A DNA stretch of 64,000 nucleotides from the NCBI RefSeq assembly GCF_041529975.1, contig NZ_CP168030.1, positions 3,038,001-3,102,000 on the forward strand, written 5' to 3'. The notes beneath the pieces were generated by a model. It saw only the letters and a program-made list of their open reading frames with translations. It was not told the DNA's origin and made no database searches. Source of the DNA: Microbacterium maritypicum. Its GTDB lineage: Bacteria; Actinomycetota; Actinomycetes; Actinomycetales; Microbacteriaceae. Below, piece after piece: positions 46,294 through 54,455 of this stretch (position 1 is its first letter; every line of letters starts with the position of its first letter). Position numbers and translations under genes: made by a program.

Positions 46294-46974
46294 CTAGCCG
46301 ACGCTCCCGGCACGGTAGCCGACGCCACGCACCGTCATCACGATCTTCGGGTTGTCCGGGTCGAGCTCGACCTTCGCGCGGAGGCGCTGCACGTGCACGT
46401 TCACCAGCCGGGTGTCGGCCTTGTAGTGGTACCCCCACACCTGCTCGAGGAGCATCTCGCGGGAGAACACCTGCTGCGGCTTGGAGGCGAGTGCGACCAG
46501 CAGCTGGAACTCCAGCGGTGTGAGCGCGATCGGCGCCGTGCCACGACGCACCTCATGGGCGTCGACATCGACGGTGAGGTCCCCCACCCGCAGTTGCTCG
46601 CTGGTGGTCTGCGGCGTCGGACGCAGTCGGGTGCGGATCCGGGCGACGAGCTCCTTCGGGTTGAAGGGCTTGACCATGTAGTCGTCGGCGCCCACCTCGA
46701 GTCCGCGGACGACGTCCGCGGTGTCGCTGCGCGCCGTGAGCATGATGATCGGCACGCCTGATTCCGCGCGTATGCGGGTGCAGATCTCGATCCCGTCCAT
46801 CCCGGGCAGCATGAGGTCGAGCAGCACGAGATCGGGCCGCTGCGAGCGCCACTCGTCGACGGCTCGCGCGCCGTCTGCGCAGAACACCGGCTCGAATCCC
46901 TCGGTGCGCAGCACGATGCCGATCATCTCGGCGAGCGCTGTGTCATCGTCGACCACGAGAATGCGTGAGGTCAT
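46294..46974 (-). CDS. mtrA: response regulator MtrA
   Basis: 226-residue OmpR/PhoB-type regulator. The receiver domain has acidic pocket VVDDD, phosphoacceptor Asp53 in LLDLMLPGMDG, Thr in MLTARSD and Lys in VKPFNP. The winged-helix domain has LTPLEFQLLVALA and VWGYHYKADTRLVNVHVQRLRAKVE. It is the essential partner of MtrB in mycobacteria. The ATG at 46974 is preceded by a leaderless -10 (TAAGGT, 7 bases). It is divergent from the membrane-protein cluster. Confidence 0.96.
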   Translation of the reverse strand: MTSRILVVDDDTALAEMIGIVLRTEGFEPVFCADGARAVDEWRSQRPDLVLLDLMLPGMDGIEICTRIRAESGVPIIMLTARSDTADVVRGLEVGADDYMVKPFNPKELVARIRTRLRPTPQTTSEQLRVGDLTVDVDAHEVRRGTAPIALTPLEFQLLVALASKPQQVFSREMLLEQVWGYHYKADTRLVNVHVQRLRAKVELDPDNPKIVMTVRGVGYRAGSVG

Positions 46975-46981
46975 AACTGTT

Positions 46982-46987
46982 ACCTTA
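46982..46987 (-). promoter_or_regulatory. leaderless -10 element of mtrA
   Basis: TAAGGT, AACAGTT, ATG on the minus strand. Confidence 0.5.
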
Positions 46988-47068
46988 TGGCACCGAGTCC
47001 CGCCGACCCCAGGTCTGCGCACCACGTGTGCGGTGTGACACGATGGAGCCACCATGGAGGGAGTGCCT

Positions 47069-48460
47069 TTGAGTGGCCAGATGTGGACGCCCGCGCCGAA
47101 GAAGGGGATCATCCCCCTTCATCCGCTGACGTTCGGGATGCTGCTGGGCAGGGCCTTCGCGGCGCTGCGACACAACCCGAAGGTGCTGTTCGGCTTCGCC
47201 GTCGTGATCCAGCTCGTCGCGACCGTCATCACGGCGTCCGTGATGGGGGTCGTCCTGTTCACGACATTCTCCCGCCTGGAGACCGTCTCCCCCTCCTCGC
47301 CCGACTTCGAGGCCGTGCTGGCCGGGACCATCGGCATCAACCTCATCGCCGGCCTCGGCGTCGGACTGGCCTCGATCGCCTTCACGGCCATGATGCAGGG
47401 CGTGGTCGCCGCGGAGATCGGTTACGCCGCCGTCGGCGTCAAGGCCACGCTGCGAATGCTCTGGCGCCGGATGGCGCCGGCGTTCTGGCGTCTCGCCGGT
47501 TTCGCGTCGCTTTCGATGATCGCACTGTTCGGTGTCCTCGCGATCGTCGTGACCATCATTGCCGCGTTCGTGGCCGGTGGTGCGGGGGGAAGCGTCGAGC
47601 TCATCGGGATCGTCGTCCTCGTCGTGGTCCTCCTCGGACTCGCCGCGATCCCGCTGTCCGTCTGGCTGACGACGAAGCTGCTGCTGGTGCCGTCGATCCT
47701 CGTCCTCGAGCGCGCACGGTTCCGCGACGCCTTCGTGCGCTCCTGGCGACTCACCCGGGGCCGTTTCTGGGTCGCCTTCGGGGTCACCTTCCTCGTCAGC
47801 GCCATCATGGGCGTCGCGGCGCAGGTGGTCAGCATCCCGGCCACGCTGCTGAGCAGCCTTCTCGGGTCGGTCATCGCGCCGACGGGCGCCGAAGATCCGA
47901 GCGCCATCGTCGGTTTCGTCCTCGCCTTCCTCGCACCCCAGATCCTGCTCCTCGTCATCCAGGCGATCACCCTCGTCGTGCAGAGCACCGGTTCGGCGCT
48001 CGTCTACCTCGACTGCCGGATGCGGTACGAGGGGCTGGACCAGACGCTCATCGCTTATGTCGAGCACCGTAATCTCGGGAGGGCGGACGAGGAGCTGGGC
48101 GACCCGTTCATCGTCGATCCCGCGCGAGCCGTCAGCTCGGCGCCTCCGCCCCGGCAGGTGCCGGACCACGTTCTGATGGCACAGGGCGCCTACCCGCAGC
48201 CATACCCGGGACAGTCGTATCCGCAGCAACCGCAGGCATACGCACCGCAGCCGCAGCCGTACCCCGGACAGTCTTACGGGCATCAGCCGCACGCGCCGCA
48301 GCAGAACGGCGTGACGACGACCGCACCCGCGCCGGTCGCGGATGCACCCGGGGCGTTCCCACCGCCGCCGCCCCCTGCGGCGAGTGCCGTCACGCCTCGC
48401 CCGACGCCCGGCCCCGCTGACGGAGGCTGGGCTGCTCCCGGCAGCGACGACACGGCATGA
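47069..48460 (+). CDS. multi-pass membrane protein (glycerophosphodiester phosphodiesterase membrane-domain-like) with Pro/Gln tail
   Basis: About 463 residues with six hydrophobic segments (roughly 20-300) and the pattern PLTFGMLLGRAFAALRHNPKVL of membrane domains placed next to GDPD enzymes. No GDPD catalytic domain is present. The tail (from about 365) is a low-complexity Pro/Gln/Tyr run with two copies of QPYPGQSY and a Pro stretch, likely disordered. The start is probably the TTG at 47069, because GGAGGGA sits 6 bases ahead. An ATG at 47054 in the same frame is the alternative. It overlaps the DUF4129 gene by 4 bases. Confidence 0.8.
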   Translation: MSGQMWTPAPKKGIIPLHPLTFGMLLGRAFAALRHNPKVLFGFAVVIQLVATVITASVMGVVLFTTFSRLETVSPSSPDFEAVLAGTIGINLIAGLGVGLASIAFTAMMQGVVAAEIGYAAVGVKATLRMLWRRMAPAFWRLAGFASLSMIALFGVLAIVVTIIAAFVAGGAGGSVELIGIVVLVVVLLGLAAIPLSVWLTTKLLLVPSILVLERARFRDAFVRSWRLTRGRFWVAFGVTFLVSAIMGVAAQVVSIPATLLSSLLGSVIAPTGAEDPSAIVGFVLAFLAPQILLLVIQAITLVVQSTGSALVYLDCRMRYEGLDQTLIAYVEHRNLGRADEELGDPFIVDPARAVSSAPPPRQVPDHVLMAQGAYPQPYPGQSYPQQPQAYAPQPQPYPGQSYGHQPHAPQQNGVTTTAPAPVADAPGAFPPPPPPAASAVTPRPTPGPADGGWAAPGSDDTA

Positions 48461-49098
48461 TCTCCCGGTTCGACGACCTGTTCATCCCCGACGGGGATGA
48501 GGCACGCCGATGGGCGGAAGACGAGCTCGCCAACCCGCGGTATGCGGATGCGAAGCCCACGTGGTTCGATCTGGTCGCGCGGGACATCGGCCGCTTCCTC
48601 GCCGATCTGTTCAGCTCGGACAACGGGGCGAACATCGGCCCGTCCGCCCTCATCATCGTGACGGTCGTCATCGTGGCGGCTCTCATCGCGGCCCTCGTCA
48701 TCTGGGGTCGGCCGCGCAGCTCCCGTGCCGTGCGACGTGCACGGGGCGACCTCCTCGGCGAGTCCGATGACCGCACGGCAGCGCAGCTCCGGTCCGATTC
48801 CGAGCGCAGTGCCCGTGCCGGCGACTGGAACACGGCGACGATCCTCCGCTACCGCGCGATCGCGCGCAGCCTGCTGGAACGCGATCTGATCGACCCCGCT
48901 CCCGGTGCCACCGCGCAGTCGATAGCCCGCGACGCCGGCGCCGTCTTCGCCGACGAGGCCCCGGCCCTGCGCCGCGCGGCCGTGGCGTTCGACGACGTCC
49001 GCTACCTCGGCCGCCCGGCGACGGAAGAGATCTATCAGGACCTCGCGGCAACCGACGAGCGTCTCCGCACCCGTCGGCTCGAGGCGGTGCCCGCATGA
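48457..49098 (+). CDS. DUF4129 domain-containing membrane protein
   Basis: 213 residues. An N-terminal soluble part with WAEDELANPRYADAKPTW is followed by one membrane helix (62-84) and a C-terminal DUF4129 domain (about 115-205, with ARAGDWNTATILRYRAIARSL and FDDVRYLGRPATEE). DUF4129 is typically found near MoxR ATPases and transglutaminase-like proteins. The gene overlaps both neighbours by 4 bases. Confidence 0.88.
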   Translation: MISRFDDLFIPDGDEARRWAEDELANPRYADAKPTWFDLVARDIGRFLADLFSSDNGANIGPSALIIVTVVIVAALIAALVIWGRPRSSRAVRRARGDLLGESDDRTAAQLRSDSERSARAGDWNTATILRYRAIARSLLERDLIDPAPGATAQSIARDAGAVFADEAPALRRAAVAFDDVRYLGRPATEEIYQDLAATDERLRTRRLEAVPA

Positions 49099-50300
49099 CC
49101 GCAACCGAGCAGAGCGGTGTCCCGGCGACGGCCGAGCGCCGACCGCGCAGGACGAAGTCCATCGTCGGCTGGCTGATCCTCGTCGTCCTCGTCGTGCTCG
49201 TCGTCTTCGTCGCCATCCGAGTCAGTGCTGCACCGCCGGGCGAACACGGAGCTCTCGATCCCGAAGGGCGTGATGACTCCGGCGCCCTCGCCCTCGCGGA
49301 GATCCTGCGTGACCAGGGGGTCGAGGTCGACATCCACCGATCACGGGCGGAGGCACGTGCCGCCGTCGACGGGGGAACCACGCTGGTGATGGCGAACCCG
49401 TACACGCTGACCGATGGCGCCCTGGAGACGCTGATGGAACCGGCGGATCGCGTCGTCTTCCTCTCGACAAGCTCGCACCTGATGAGCGCACTGCGCATCG
49501 GCGAGAACGCCCCGGGCACACGCGCGGCCGTGACGGCAGGATGCGATGTCCCGGAGTTCGCCGAGGTCGGCACGATCCGGGCCGATCGACTCTTCGCGCC
49601 CGCCGCCGAAGTTGAGGGGTGCTTCGGCGATGCCGACGGCGCCGCCGTGCTCATCGACGACCGCGGCGGTGACCGCGTCGCCGTCGTCGAGGGCACCAGG
49701 CTCTTCAGCAACGCGTACCTGGCGGAGAACGGCAACGCCGCCCTGGCGCTCGCGCTGCTCGGGCAGACCGAGCGGGTCGTCTGGTATGTCCCGAGCTTCA
49801 GTGACTCCGACATCGAGGGCAAGTCGGTCGACACGCTGGGGAGCCTCACACCGCCCTGGGTCACTCCGGCGATCCTCCTGCTGCTGCTCGCCGGGGTCGC
49901 CGCGTCGATCTGGCGCGGTCAGCGTTTCGGGCCCCTGGTCGCCGAGACCTTGCCGGTGACGGTGCGCGCGTCCGAGACGATGCACGGTCGTGCACGCCTC
50001 ACGGCCAGAGCGGCCGACGCCGCGCACGCTGCAGAGGCCCTTCGCGACGGCGCGCAGCGGCGCCTCGCCCGCCGACTGGGCCTGGCCGTGCATGCCGGCG
50101 CAGACGAGGTCGCCGACGCCGCGTCCGACCGGCTCCGGATCCCTCGGGGAACACTGCAGACGCTGCTGGCGGGACCTCTTCCCACCGACGACGCCGCCCT
50201 GGTCGACCTCGCTCGGCGTCTCGATGAGCTCGAGGCGGCCGTGGAGACCAGCACCCGCCGACCGACCATCCATCCCACAGAAGCCGAGGGAACCACGTGA
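49095..50300 (+). CDS. DUF4350 domain-containing membrane protein
   Basis: 401 residues. A membrane helix lies at about 22-42 and a second at 256-275. Between them is the DUF4350 domain, starting APPGEHGALDPEGRDDSGALAL with TTLVMANPYTLTD, a fold likened to class-I glutamine amidotransferases without clear catalytic residues. The C-terminal cytosolic part (280-401) is Ala/Arg-rich. It is translationally coupled upstream and downstream. Function unknown, with a structural role in the MoxR cluster inferred. Confidence 0.85.
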   Translation: MTATEQSGVPATAERRPRRTKSIVGWLILVVLVVLVVFVAIRVSAAPPGEHGALDPEGRDDSGALALAEILRDQGVEVDIHRSRAEARAAVDGGTTLVMANPYTLTDGALETLMEPADRVVFLSTSSHLMSALRIGENAPGTRAAVTAGCDVPEFAEVGTIRADRLFAPAAEVEGCFGDADGAAVLIDDRGGDRVAVVEGTRLFSNAYLAENGNAALALALLGQTERVVWYVPSFSDSDIEGKSVDTLGSLTPPWVTPAILLLLLAGVAASIWRGQRFGPLVAETLPVTVRASETMHGRARLTARAADAAHAAEALRDGAQRRLARRLGLAVHAGADEVADAASDRLRIPRGTLQTLLAGPLPTDDAALVDLARRLDELEAAVETSTRRPTIHPTEAEGTT

Positions 50301-51268
50301 CCGTTGAGAACCACTCCACCGACGACGCCGCGCTTCGTCAGGCCATGCACCGGGTGCGCACCGAGGTCGATAAGGCGGTCATCGGCCAGGCCGGCACCGT
50401 CACCGGCCTCCTCGTCTCGCTGCTCGCACGCGGCCATGTGCTCCTGGAAGGAGTGCCCGGCGTCGCCAAGACGTTGGTGGTCCGCTCGTTCGCCCGCGCC
50501 CTCGGCCTCGACACGAAACGCGTGCAGTTCACGCCGGACCTGATGCCGGGCGACGTCACGGGTTCCCTCGTGTACGACGCACGCACGGGTGAGTTCGACT
50601 TCCGTGCCGGCCCGGTCTTCACGAACATCCTGCTCGCGGACGAGATCAACCGGACGCCGCCGAAGACGCAGGCCGCCCTCCTCGAAGCCATGGAGGAGCG
50701 CCAGGTTTCGGCCGACGGCGTCAGCCGCTCGCTGCCCGACCCCTTCCTCGTCGCCGCGACGCAGAACCCGATCGAACACGAGGGCACGTACTCGCTGCCG
50801 GAAGCGCAGTTGGATCGCTTCCTGATGAAGCTCGTCGTCGGTATGCCGGAACGCGATGCCGAGGTGTCGGTGCTCCGCCGGCACGCCGAGGGCTTCTCCC
50901 CGCGCGAGCTGACCGGCGTCGAGGCCGTGGTCTCTGCGGACGAGATCCGCGCGGCGCAGCAGGCAGCCGCCGCGGTGGACGTCACCGACGACGTGCTCGG
51001 CTACGTCGTCGATCTGGCGCGAGCGACGAGGCAGTCCCCCTCCGTGGAACTCGGTGCCAGCCCGCGTGCGTCGACCGGCCTCCTCGCCGCGGCCAAGGCC
51101 TGGGCGTGGTTGAACGCCTCCACCGCGGTGACCCCCGATCATGTGCAGACGATGCTGGTGCCCGTATGGCGGCACCGGCTCCAGCTGCGGCCCGACGCCC
51201 AGATGGAGGGCGTCTCCGCAGACGCGGTGCTCACCTCGGTGGTGCAGCAGACCAGGGTGCCGATCTAG
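50297..51268 (+). CDS. MoxR-family AAA ATPase
   Basis: 323 residues. Walker A is GVPGVAKT (52-59), Walker B is ILLADEINR, sensor 1 is VAATQNPIEHEGTY, the Arg finger region is in LPEAQLDRFLMK and a C-terminal AAA lid follows. MoxR ATPases act as chaperones that mature or insert metal ions or partners into vWA-domain proteins. The next gene encodes a DUF58 protein, the usual partner. GTG 50297 overlaps the DUF4350 stop. Confidence 0.94.
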   Translation: MTVENHSTDDAALRQAMHRVRTEVDKAVIGQAGTVTGLLVSLLARGHVLLEGVPGVAKTLVVRSFARALGLDTKRVQFTPDLMPGDVTGSLVYDARTGEFDFRAGPVFTNILLADEINRTPPKTQAALLEAMEERQVSADGVSRSLPDPFLVAATQNPIEHEGTYSLPEAQLDRFLMKLVVGMPERDAEVSVLRRHAEGFSPRELTGVEAVVSADEIRAAQQAAAAVDVTDDVLGYVVDLARATRQSPSVELGASPRASTGLLAAAKAWAWLNASTAVTPDHVQTMLVPVWRHRLQLRPDAQMEGVSADAVLTSVVQQTRVPI

Positions 51269-52576
51269 GTGTTCATCACCGGTCGTCTCGCCGTCGCTCT
51301 CGCCGTCGGCATCGTCCCGCTGGTCCTCGCCGGGCTCGCGGGTTACCCGGCGTACGCGGTGCTGGGCGCCTGGATCGGCCTGTGCATCCTGCTGGTGGTC
51401 GTGGACGTCTCTCTCGCCGCCAGCGCCCGGTCGGTGACCGTGAGTCGCCGCGTGCCGAAGCGCGCCCGACTCGGCGAACAGGTCCCGGTGAGTGTCGCCG
51501 TGCACAACCACGGCACCAGGGCGCTGCACGCGGTGCTCCGCGACGCCTGGCAGCCCACGGCCGGTGCTCCCGCGGAGAGACAGCAGCTGCAGGTCGCCCC
51601 GGGCGAGCGAGGCCGCGTCGCCATCCCCCTCACCCCCCGCCGACGCGGCGAACTGGTGAGCGAGTTCGTGATGATCCGCTCCCGCGGGCCCCTCGGCCTC
51701 GCCGGTCGGCAGGCACGGCATCCGGTCCGCGGCGCGATCCGGGTGCTTCCCGCCTTCACCTCGCGAAAGCACCTGCCCTCGCGCCTGGCGCGACTGCGCG
51801 AGCTGGACGGCAACACGAGCATCCAGGTCCGCGGCCAGGGAACCGAATTCGACTCGTTGCGCGAGTACGTCCGGGGCGACGACGTGCGTTCGATCGACTG
51901 GCGCGCGACCGCCCGCGCCGGCACCACGATGCTGCGCACCTGGCGCCCCGAACGCGACCGGCATGTCGTCATCATCATCGACACCGGTCGGACGGCGGCC
52001 GCACGCGTCGGCGACGGCACCCGCGTCGACGCCGCTCTGGAAGCGGCGCTGCTGCTGGCTGCACTCGCCGCTCGCGCGGGTGACCACGTGCATCTGCTGA
52101 TGTACGACCGCGTGGTGCGCGGCCGGGTCACCGGCGTGGACGGCGCGGCACTCCTGCCGGCGATGAGCGACGCCATGGCGCCCGTGGACGCGCGCCTGGT
52201 GGACACGGACTGGCACGGTGCCTTCGCCGCCGTGCGCACGCTCACCACGCGGCCTTCTCTGATCGTCGTGCTGACCGCGCAGGACGCGGCAGAATCCGCT
52301 CGAGGGTTCCTCGGCGCCTTCCCGAACGCGTCACGTGCGACCACCGTGCTCGTCGGATCGGTCACCGATGACGGCATCGCTGCGCTGGCGCGCGAACGCG
52401 GTTCCCGCGAAGAGGTCTATCTCGCTGCCGCGGCGGAGCGGACGCTTCGTGACGCCGAGAACGTCGCGGATGCGATCCGCAGAGCCGGTGGCGAGGCGAT
52501 CGCCGCCGACCCGGAACAGCTTCCGCCCCGCATCGCCGACCGCTACCTGGAGCTGAAGGCGGCGGGCCGGCTCTGA
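51269..52576 (+). CDS. DUF58 domain-containing protein (vWA-like)
   Basis: 435 residues. Two N-terminal membrane helices (about 6-48) are followed by a beta-rich region and the DUF58 motif YVRGDDVRSIDWRATAR near 207-223. A vWA-like part comes next with VVIIIDTGRTAA. The metal site is degenerate (DTGRT instead of DxSxS), so metal binding is doubtful. GTG at 51269 follows the MoxR stop with no gap. The MoxR-DUF58 pair is widespread, possibly for envelope maturation. Confidence 0.9.
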   Translation: MFITGRLAVALAVGIVPLVLAGLAGYPAYAVLGAWIGLCILLVVVDVSLAASARSVTVSRRVPKRARLGEQVPVSVAVHNHGTRALHAVLRDAWQPTAGAPAERQQLQVAPGERGRVAIPLTPRRRGELVSEFVMIRSRGPLGLAGRQARHPVRGAIRVLPAFTSRKHLPSRLARLRELDGNTSIQVRGQGTEFDSLREYVRGDDVRSIDWRATARAGTTMLRTWRPERDRHVVIIIDTGRTAAARVGDGTRVDAALEAALLLAALAARAGDHVHLLMYDRVVRGRVTGVDGAALLPAMSDAMAPVDARLVDTDWHGAFAAVRTLTTRPSLIVVLTAQDAAESARGFLGAFPNASRATTVLVGSVTDDGIAALARERGSREEVYLAAAAERTLRDAENVADAIRRAGGEAIAADPEQLPPRIADRYLELKAAGRL

Positions 52577-52603
52577 CGACTGCTGTCCTCGACCCGTCCG
52601 CGG

Positions 52604-53596
52604 TCAGCCGGCGATGAGGCGCGGCGTCCCGGCTTCGTACTCGACGAGGTCGCCCGTCTCGCCCCGTCGATGCGCGCGGCCGCCGACGACGAGCATGTAG
52701 ATGAGGAACACGGCCAGGGCGGCAGCGCCGATGCCGATCTTCACCGGCCACGGCAGCCCCCAACCGGTGACGAAACCCTCGACGAGTCCGGCGAGGAACA
52801 GGGCGAACACGAGGCCGAGAGCGACCGTCGCGAGTGAGCGCCCCTCTTCGGCCAGCGCTTCCCCACGGGTACGGTGCCCCGGAGCCACCCAGGCCCAGAA
52901 CACGTGCAGACCGGCGGCCGCTGCGACGAAGATGCAGGTCATCTCGAGCATGCCGTGCGGAAGGATGTAGAGCACCATCAGATCGGCCTTGTCGTGCGCA
53001 GCCATCACCGCGCCCGACGTACCGAGGCCCATGGCGTTCTGCACGAGCATGTACACCGGCCAGATCCCCGTGACGCCGAAGAGCACGCACTGCATGGCGA
53101 TCCAGGCATTGTTCGTCCAGACCATGCCCATGAACTCGGCAGCGGGGTTCTCGGTGTAGTAACCGGTAAAGCTCTCATCGGCATACTGTTCGAGCTGGTC
53201 GGGTGGGCCGAGCGTCGCGATGAGGGCCGGGTCGCTCGCGATCCACGCCGCTGTGCCGACCGCGACGGCGATGAAAGCGAGAGCGATGACCAGTGTCGTC
53301 CACCGCAACCGGTACAGGGCGGCCGGAAGCTGCAGACGGAAGAACCGCGCGGTCTGGGTCAGGATGCTGTCGGAGGCTCCGGTGAGGCGCAGCCGGGCGC
53401 GGACCAGGATCGTGGAGAGGTAGGCACCCTGCGGAGAGTCGCCGACCGACGTCTTCAGCTCGGCGAGATCTGCAGAGGCGGCGCGGTACCGCACGATCAG
53501 TTCGTCCACCCCGGCGCCGTCGAGCCGGGCGCGGCTGAGTTCCTCGAGCCGTTCCCATTCCGCACGGCGAGCATCGGTCAGCGCATCGGCATCCAC
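52604..53596 (-). CDS. SpoIIM-like (stage II sporulation protein M) membrane protein
   Basis: 330 residues. An N-terminal cytosolic helix reads DALTDARRAEWERLEELSRA, followed by about five membrane helices and the SpoIIM motif region GYYTENPAAEFMGMVWTNNAWIAMQCVLFGVTG. Non-sporulating Actinobacteria keep this family next to MoxR/RDD genes. The role here is unknown. I prefer the GTG at 53596 because a TACAGT -10 lies 7 bases before it. An ATG at 53614 is in frame but would overlap the start codon of the divergent RDD gene. The convergent DUF58 stop is 27 bases away. Confidence 0.85.
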   Translation of the reverse strand: MDADALTDARRAEWERLEELSRARLDGAGVDELIVRYRAASADLAELKTSVGDSPQGAYLSTILVRARLRLTGASDSILTQTARFFRLQLPAALYRLRWTTLVIALAFIAVAVGTAAWIASDPALIATLGPPDQLEQYADESFTGYYTENPAAEFMGMVWTNNAWIAMQCVLFGVTGIWPVYMLVQNAMGLGTSGAVMAAHDKADLMVLYILPHGMLEMTCIFVAAAAGLHVFWAWVAPGHRTRGEALAEEGRSLATVALGLVFALFLAGLVEGFVTGWGLPWPVKIGIGAAALAVFLIYMLVVGGRAHRRGETGDLVEYEAGTPRLIAG

Positions 53597-53602
53597 CTGA
53601 TT

Positions 53603-53609
53603 TACTGTA
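53603..53609. promoter_or_regulatory. shared palindromic -10 between SpoIIM and RDD genes
   Basis: TACTGT on the plus strand and TACAGT on the minus strand overlap at TACTGTA. The minus copy ends 7 bases before the SpoIIM GTG. The plus copy ends 4 bases before the RDD ATG, which is tight. Confidence 0.4.
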
Positions 53610-53612
53610 CTC

Positions 53613-54422
53613 ATGTCCGTCCCGATCGACGTCTCCGACGAGGTGCTCTCCGGCGAGGCCGTCGCGATCGACGTGCAGCCGGTCGGCTTCCTCCTCCGCG
53701 CGCTGGGCGCCGCGATCGACATGCTCCTCGGATATGCGGTGTTCATCCTCTGGCTCTTCCTGCGCATCTGGCTGCTCGATGCCGGGGTGCTCAGCGATGC
53801 CACCGACCGCATCGCCACGGTCGCGGCGATCGTCGTGAGCTTCGTGGTGCTGCCCATCACGATGGAGGTCGCCCTGAAGGGCCGCAGCCTCGGCAAGCTC
53901 GCCGTCGGAGGGCGGATCGTCCGCGTGGACGGCGGTGCGGCCGGGTTCCGGCACGCGTTCATCCGTGCGCTTCTCGGCGTCCTCGAGATCTACATGACCT
54001 TCGGCGGCGTCGCCGTGCTCACCGGCGCCTTCACGGCGCGCTCCCAGCGCCTGGGCGACCTGGTCGCCGGCACGTACAGCCAGCGCGTCCGCACCCCCGC
54101 ACTCCCCACGCACGTGCCGGTGCTGCCGCCAGCCCTGGCCGGCTGGGCGCAGATCGCCGATGTGGCGCGCATGCCCGACCGGCTCGCGCGCCGGATCTCG
54201 CAGTTCCTCGTGAGCGCGCCGCGGATGGTCCCCGCCGCTCGAGCGCGGGTGGCGCACGACCTGCTCGCCGAGGCCACACCCTTCGTCTCCCCGATGCCTT
54301 CCGCGCCGCCGGAACAGGTACTGGTGGGCATCACGGTGCTCCGCCGGGAGCGGGAGCGACGCGCGCTGGAGAACGCCGACCATCGAGCCGAGCGGCTCAC
54401 CGGCCGGCGCGTCGGCGTCTGA
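53613..54422 (+). CDS. RDD-family membrane protein
   Basis: 269 residues. The RDD signature region is VGFLLRALGAAIDMLLGYAVF (about 23-43), with further helices near 65-85 and 105-140 and the typical KGRSLGKLAVGGRIV and RSQRLGDLVAGTY motifs. A soluble Arg-rich C-terminal half (150-269) carries no known domain. The start has no ribosome site and its first base is one base from the alternative SpoIIM ATG. It probably belongs to the MoxR/SpoIIM group functionally. Confidence 0.88.
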   Translation: MSVPIDVSDEVLSGEAVAIDVQPVGFLLRALGAAIDMLLGYAVFILWLFLRIWLLDAGVLSDATDRIATVAAIVVSFVVLPITMEVALKGRSLGKLAVGGRIVRVDGGAAGFRHAFIRALLGVLEIYMTFGGVAVLTGAFTARSQRLGDLVAGTYSQRVRTPALPTHVPVLPPALAGWAQIADVARMPDRLARRISQFLVSAPRMVPAARARVAHDLLAEATPFVSPMPSAPPEQVLVGITVLRRERERRALENADHRAERLTGRRVGV

Positions 54423-54455
54423 TCCGGCTGGCGGGATGCTCAGTCTCGCGATCGC

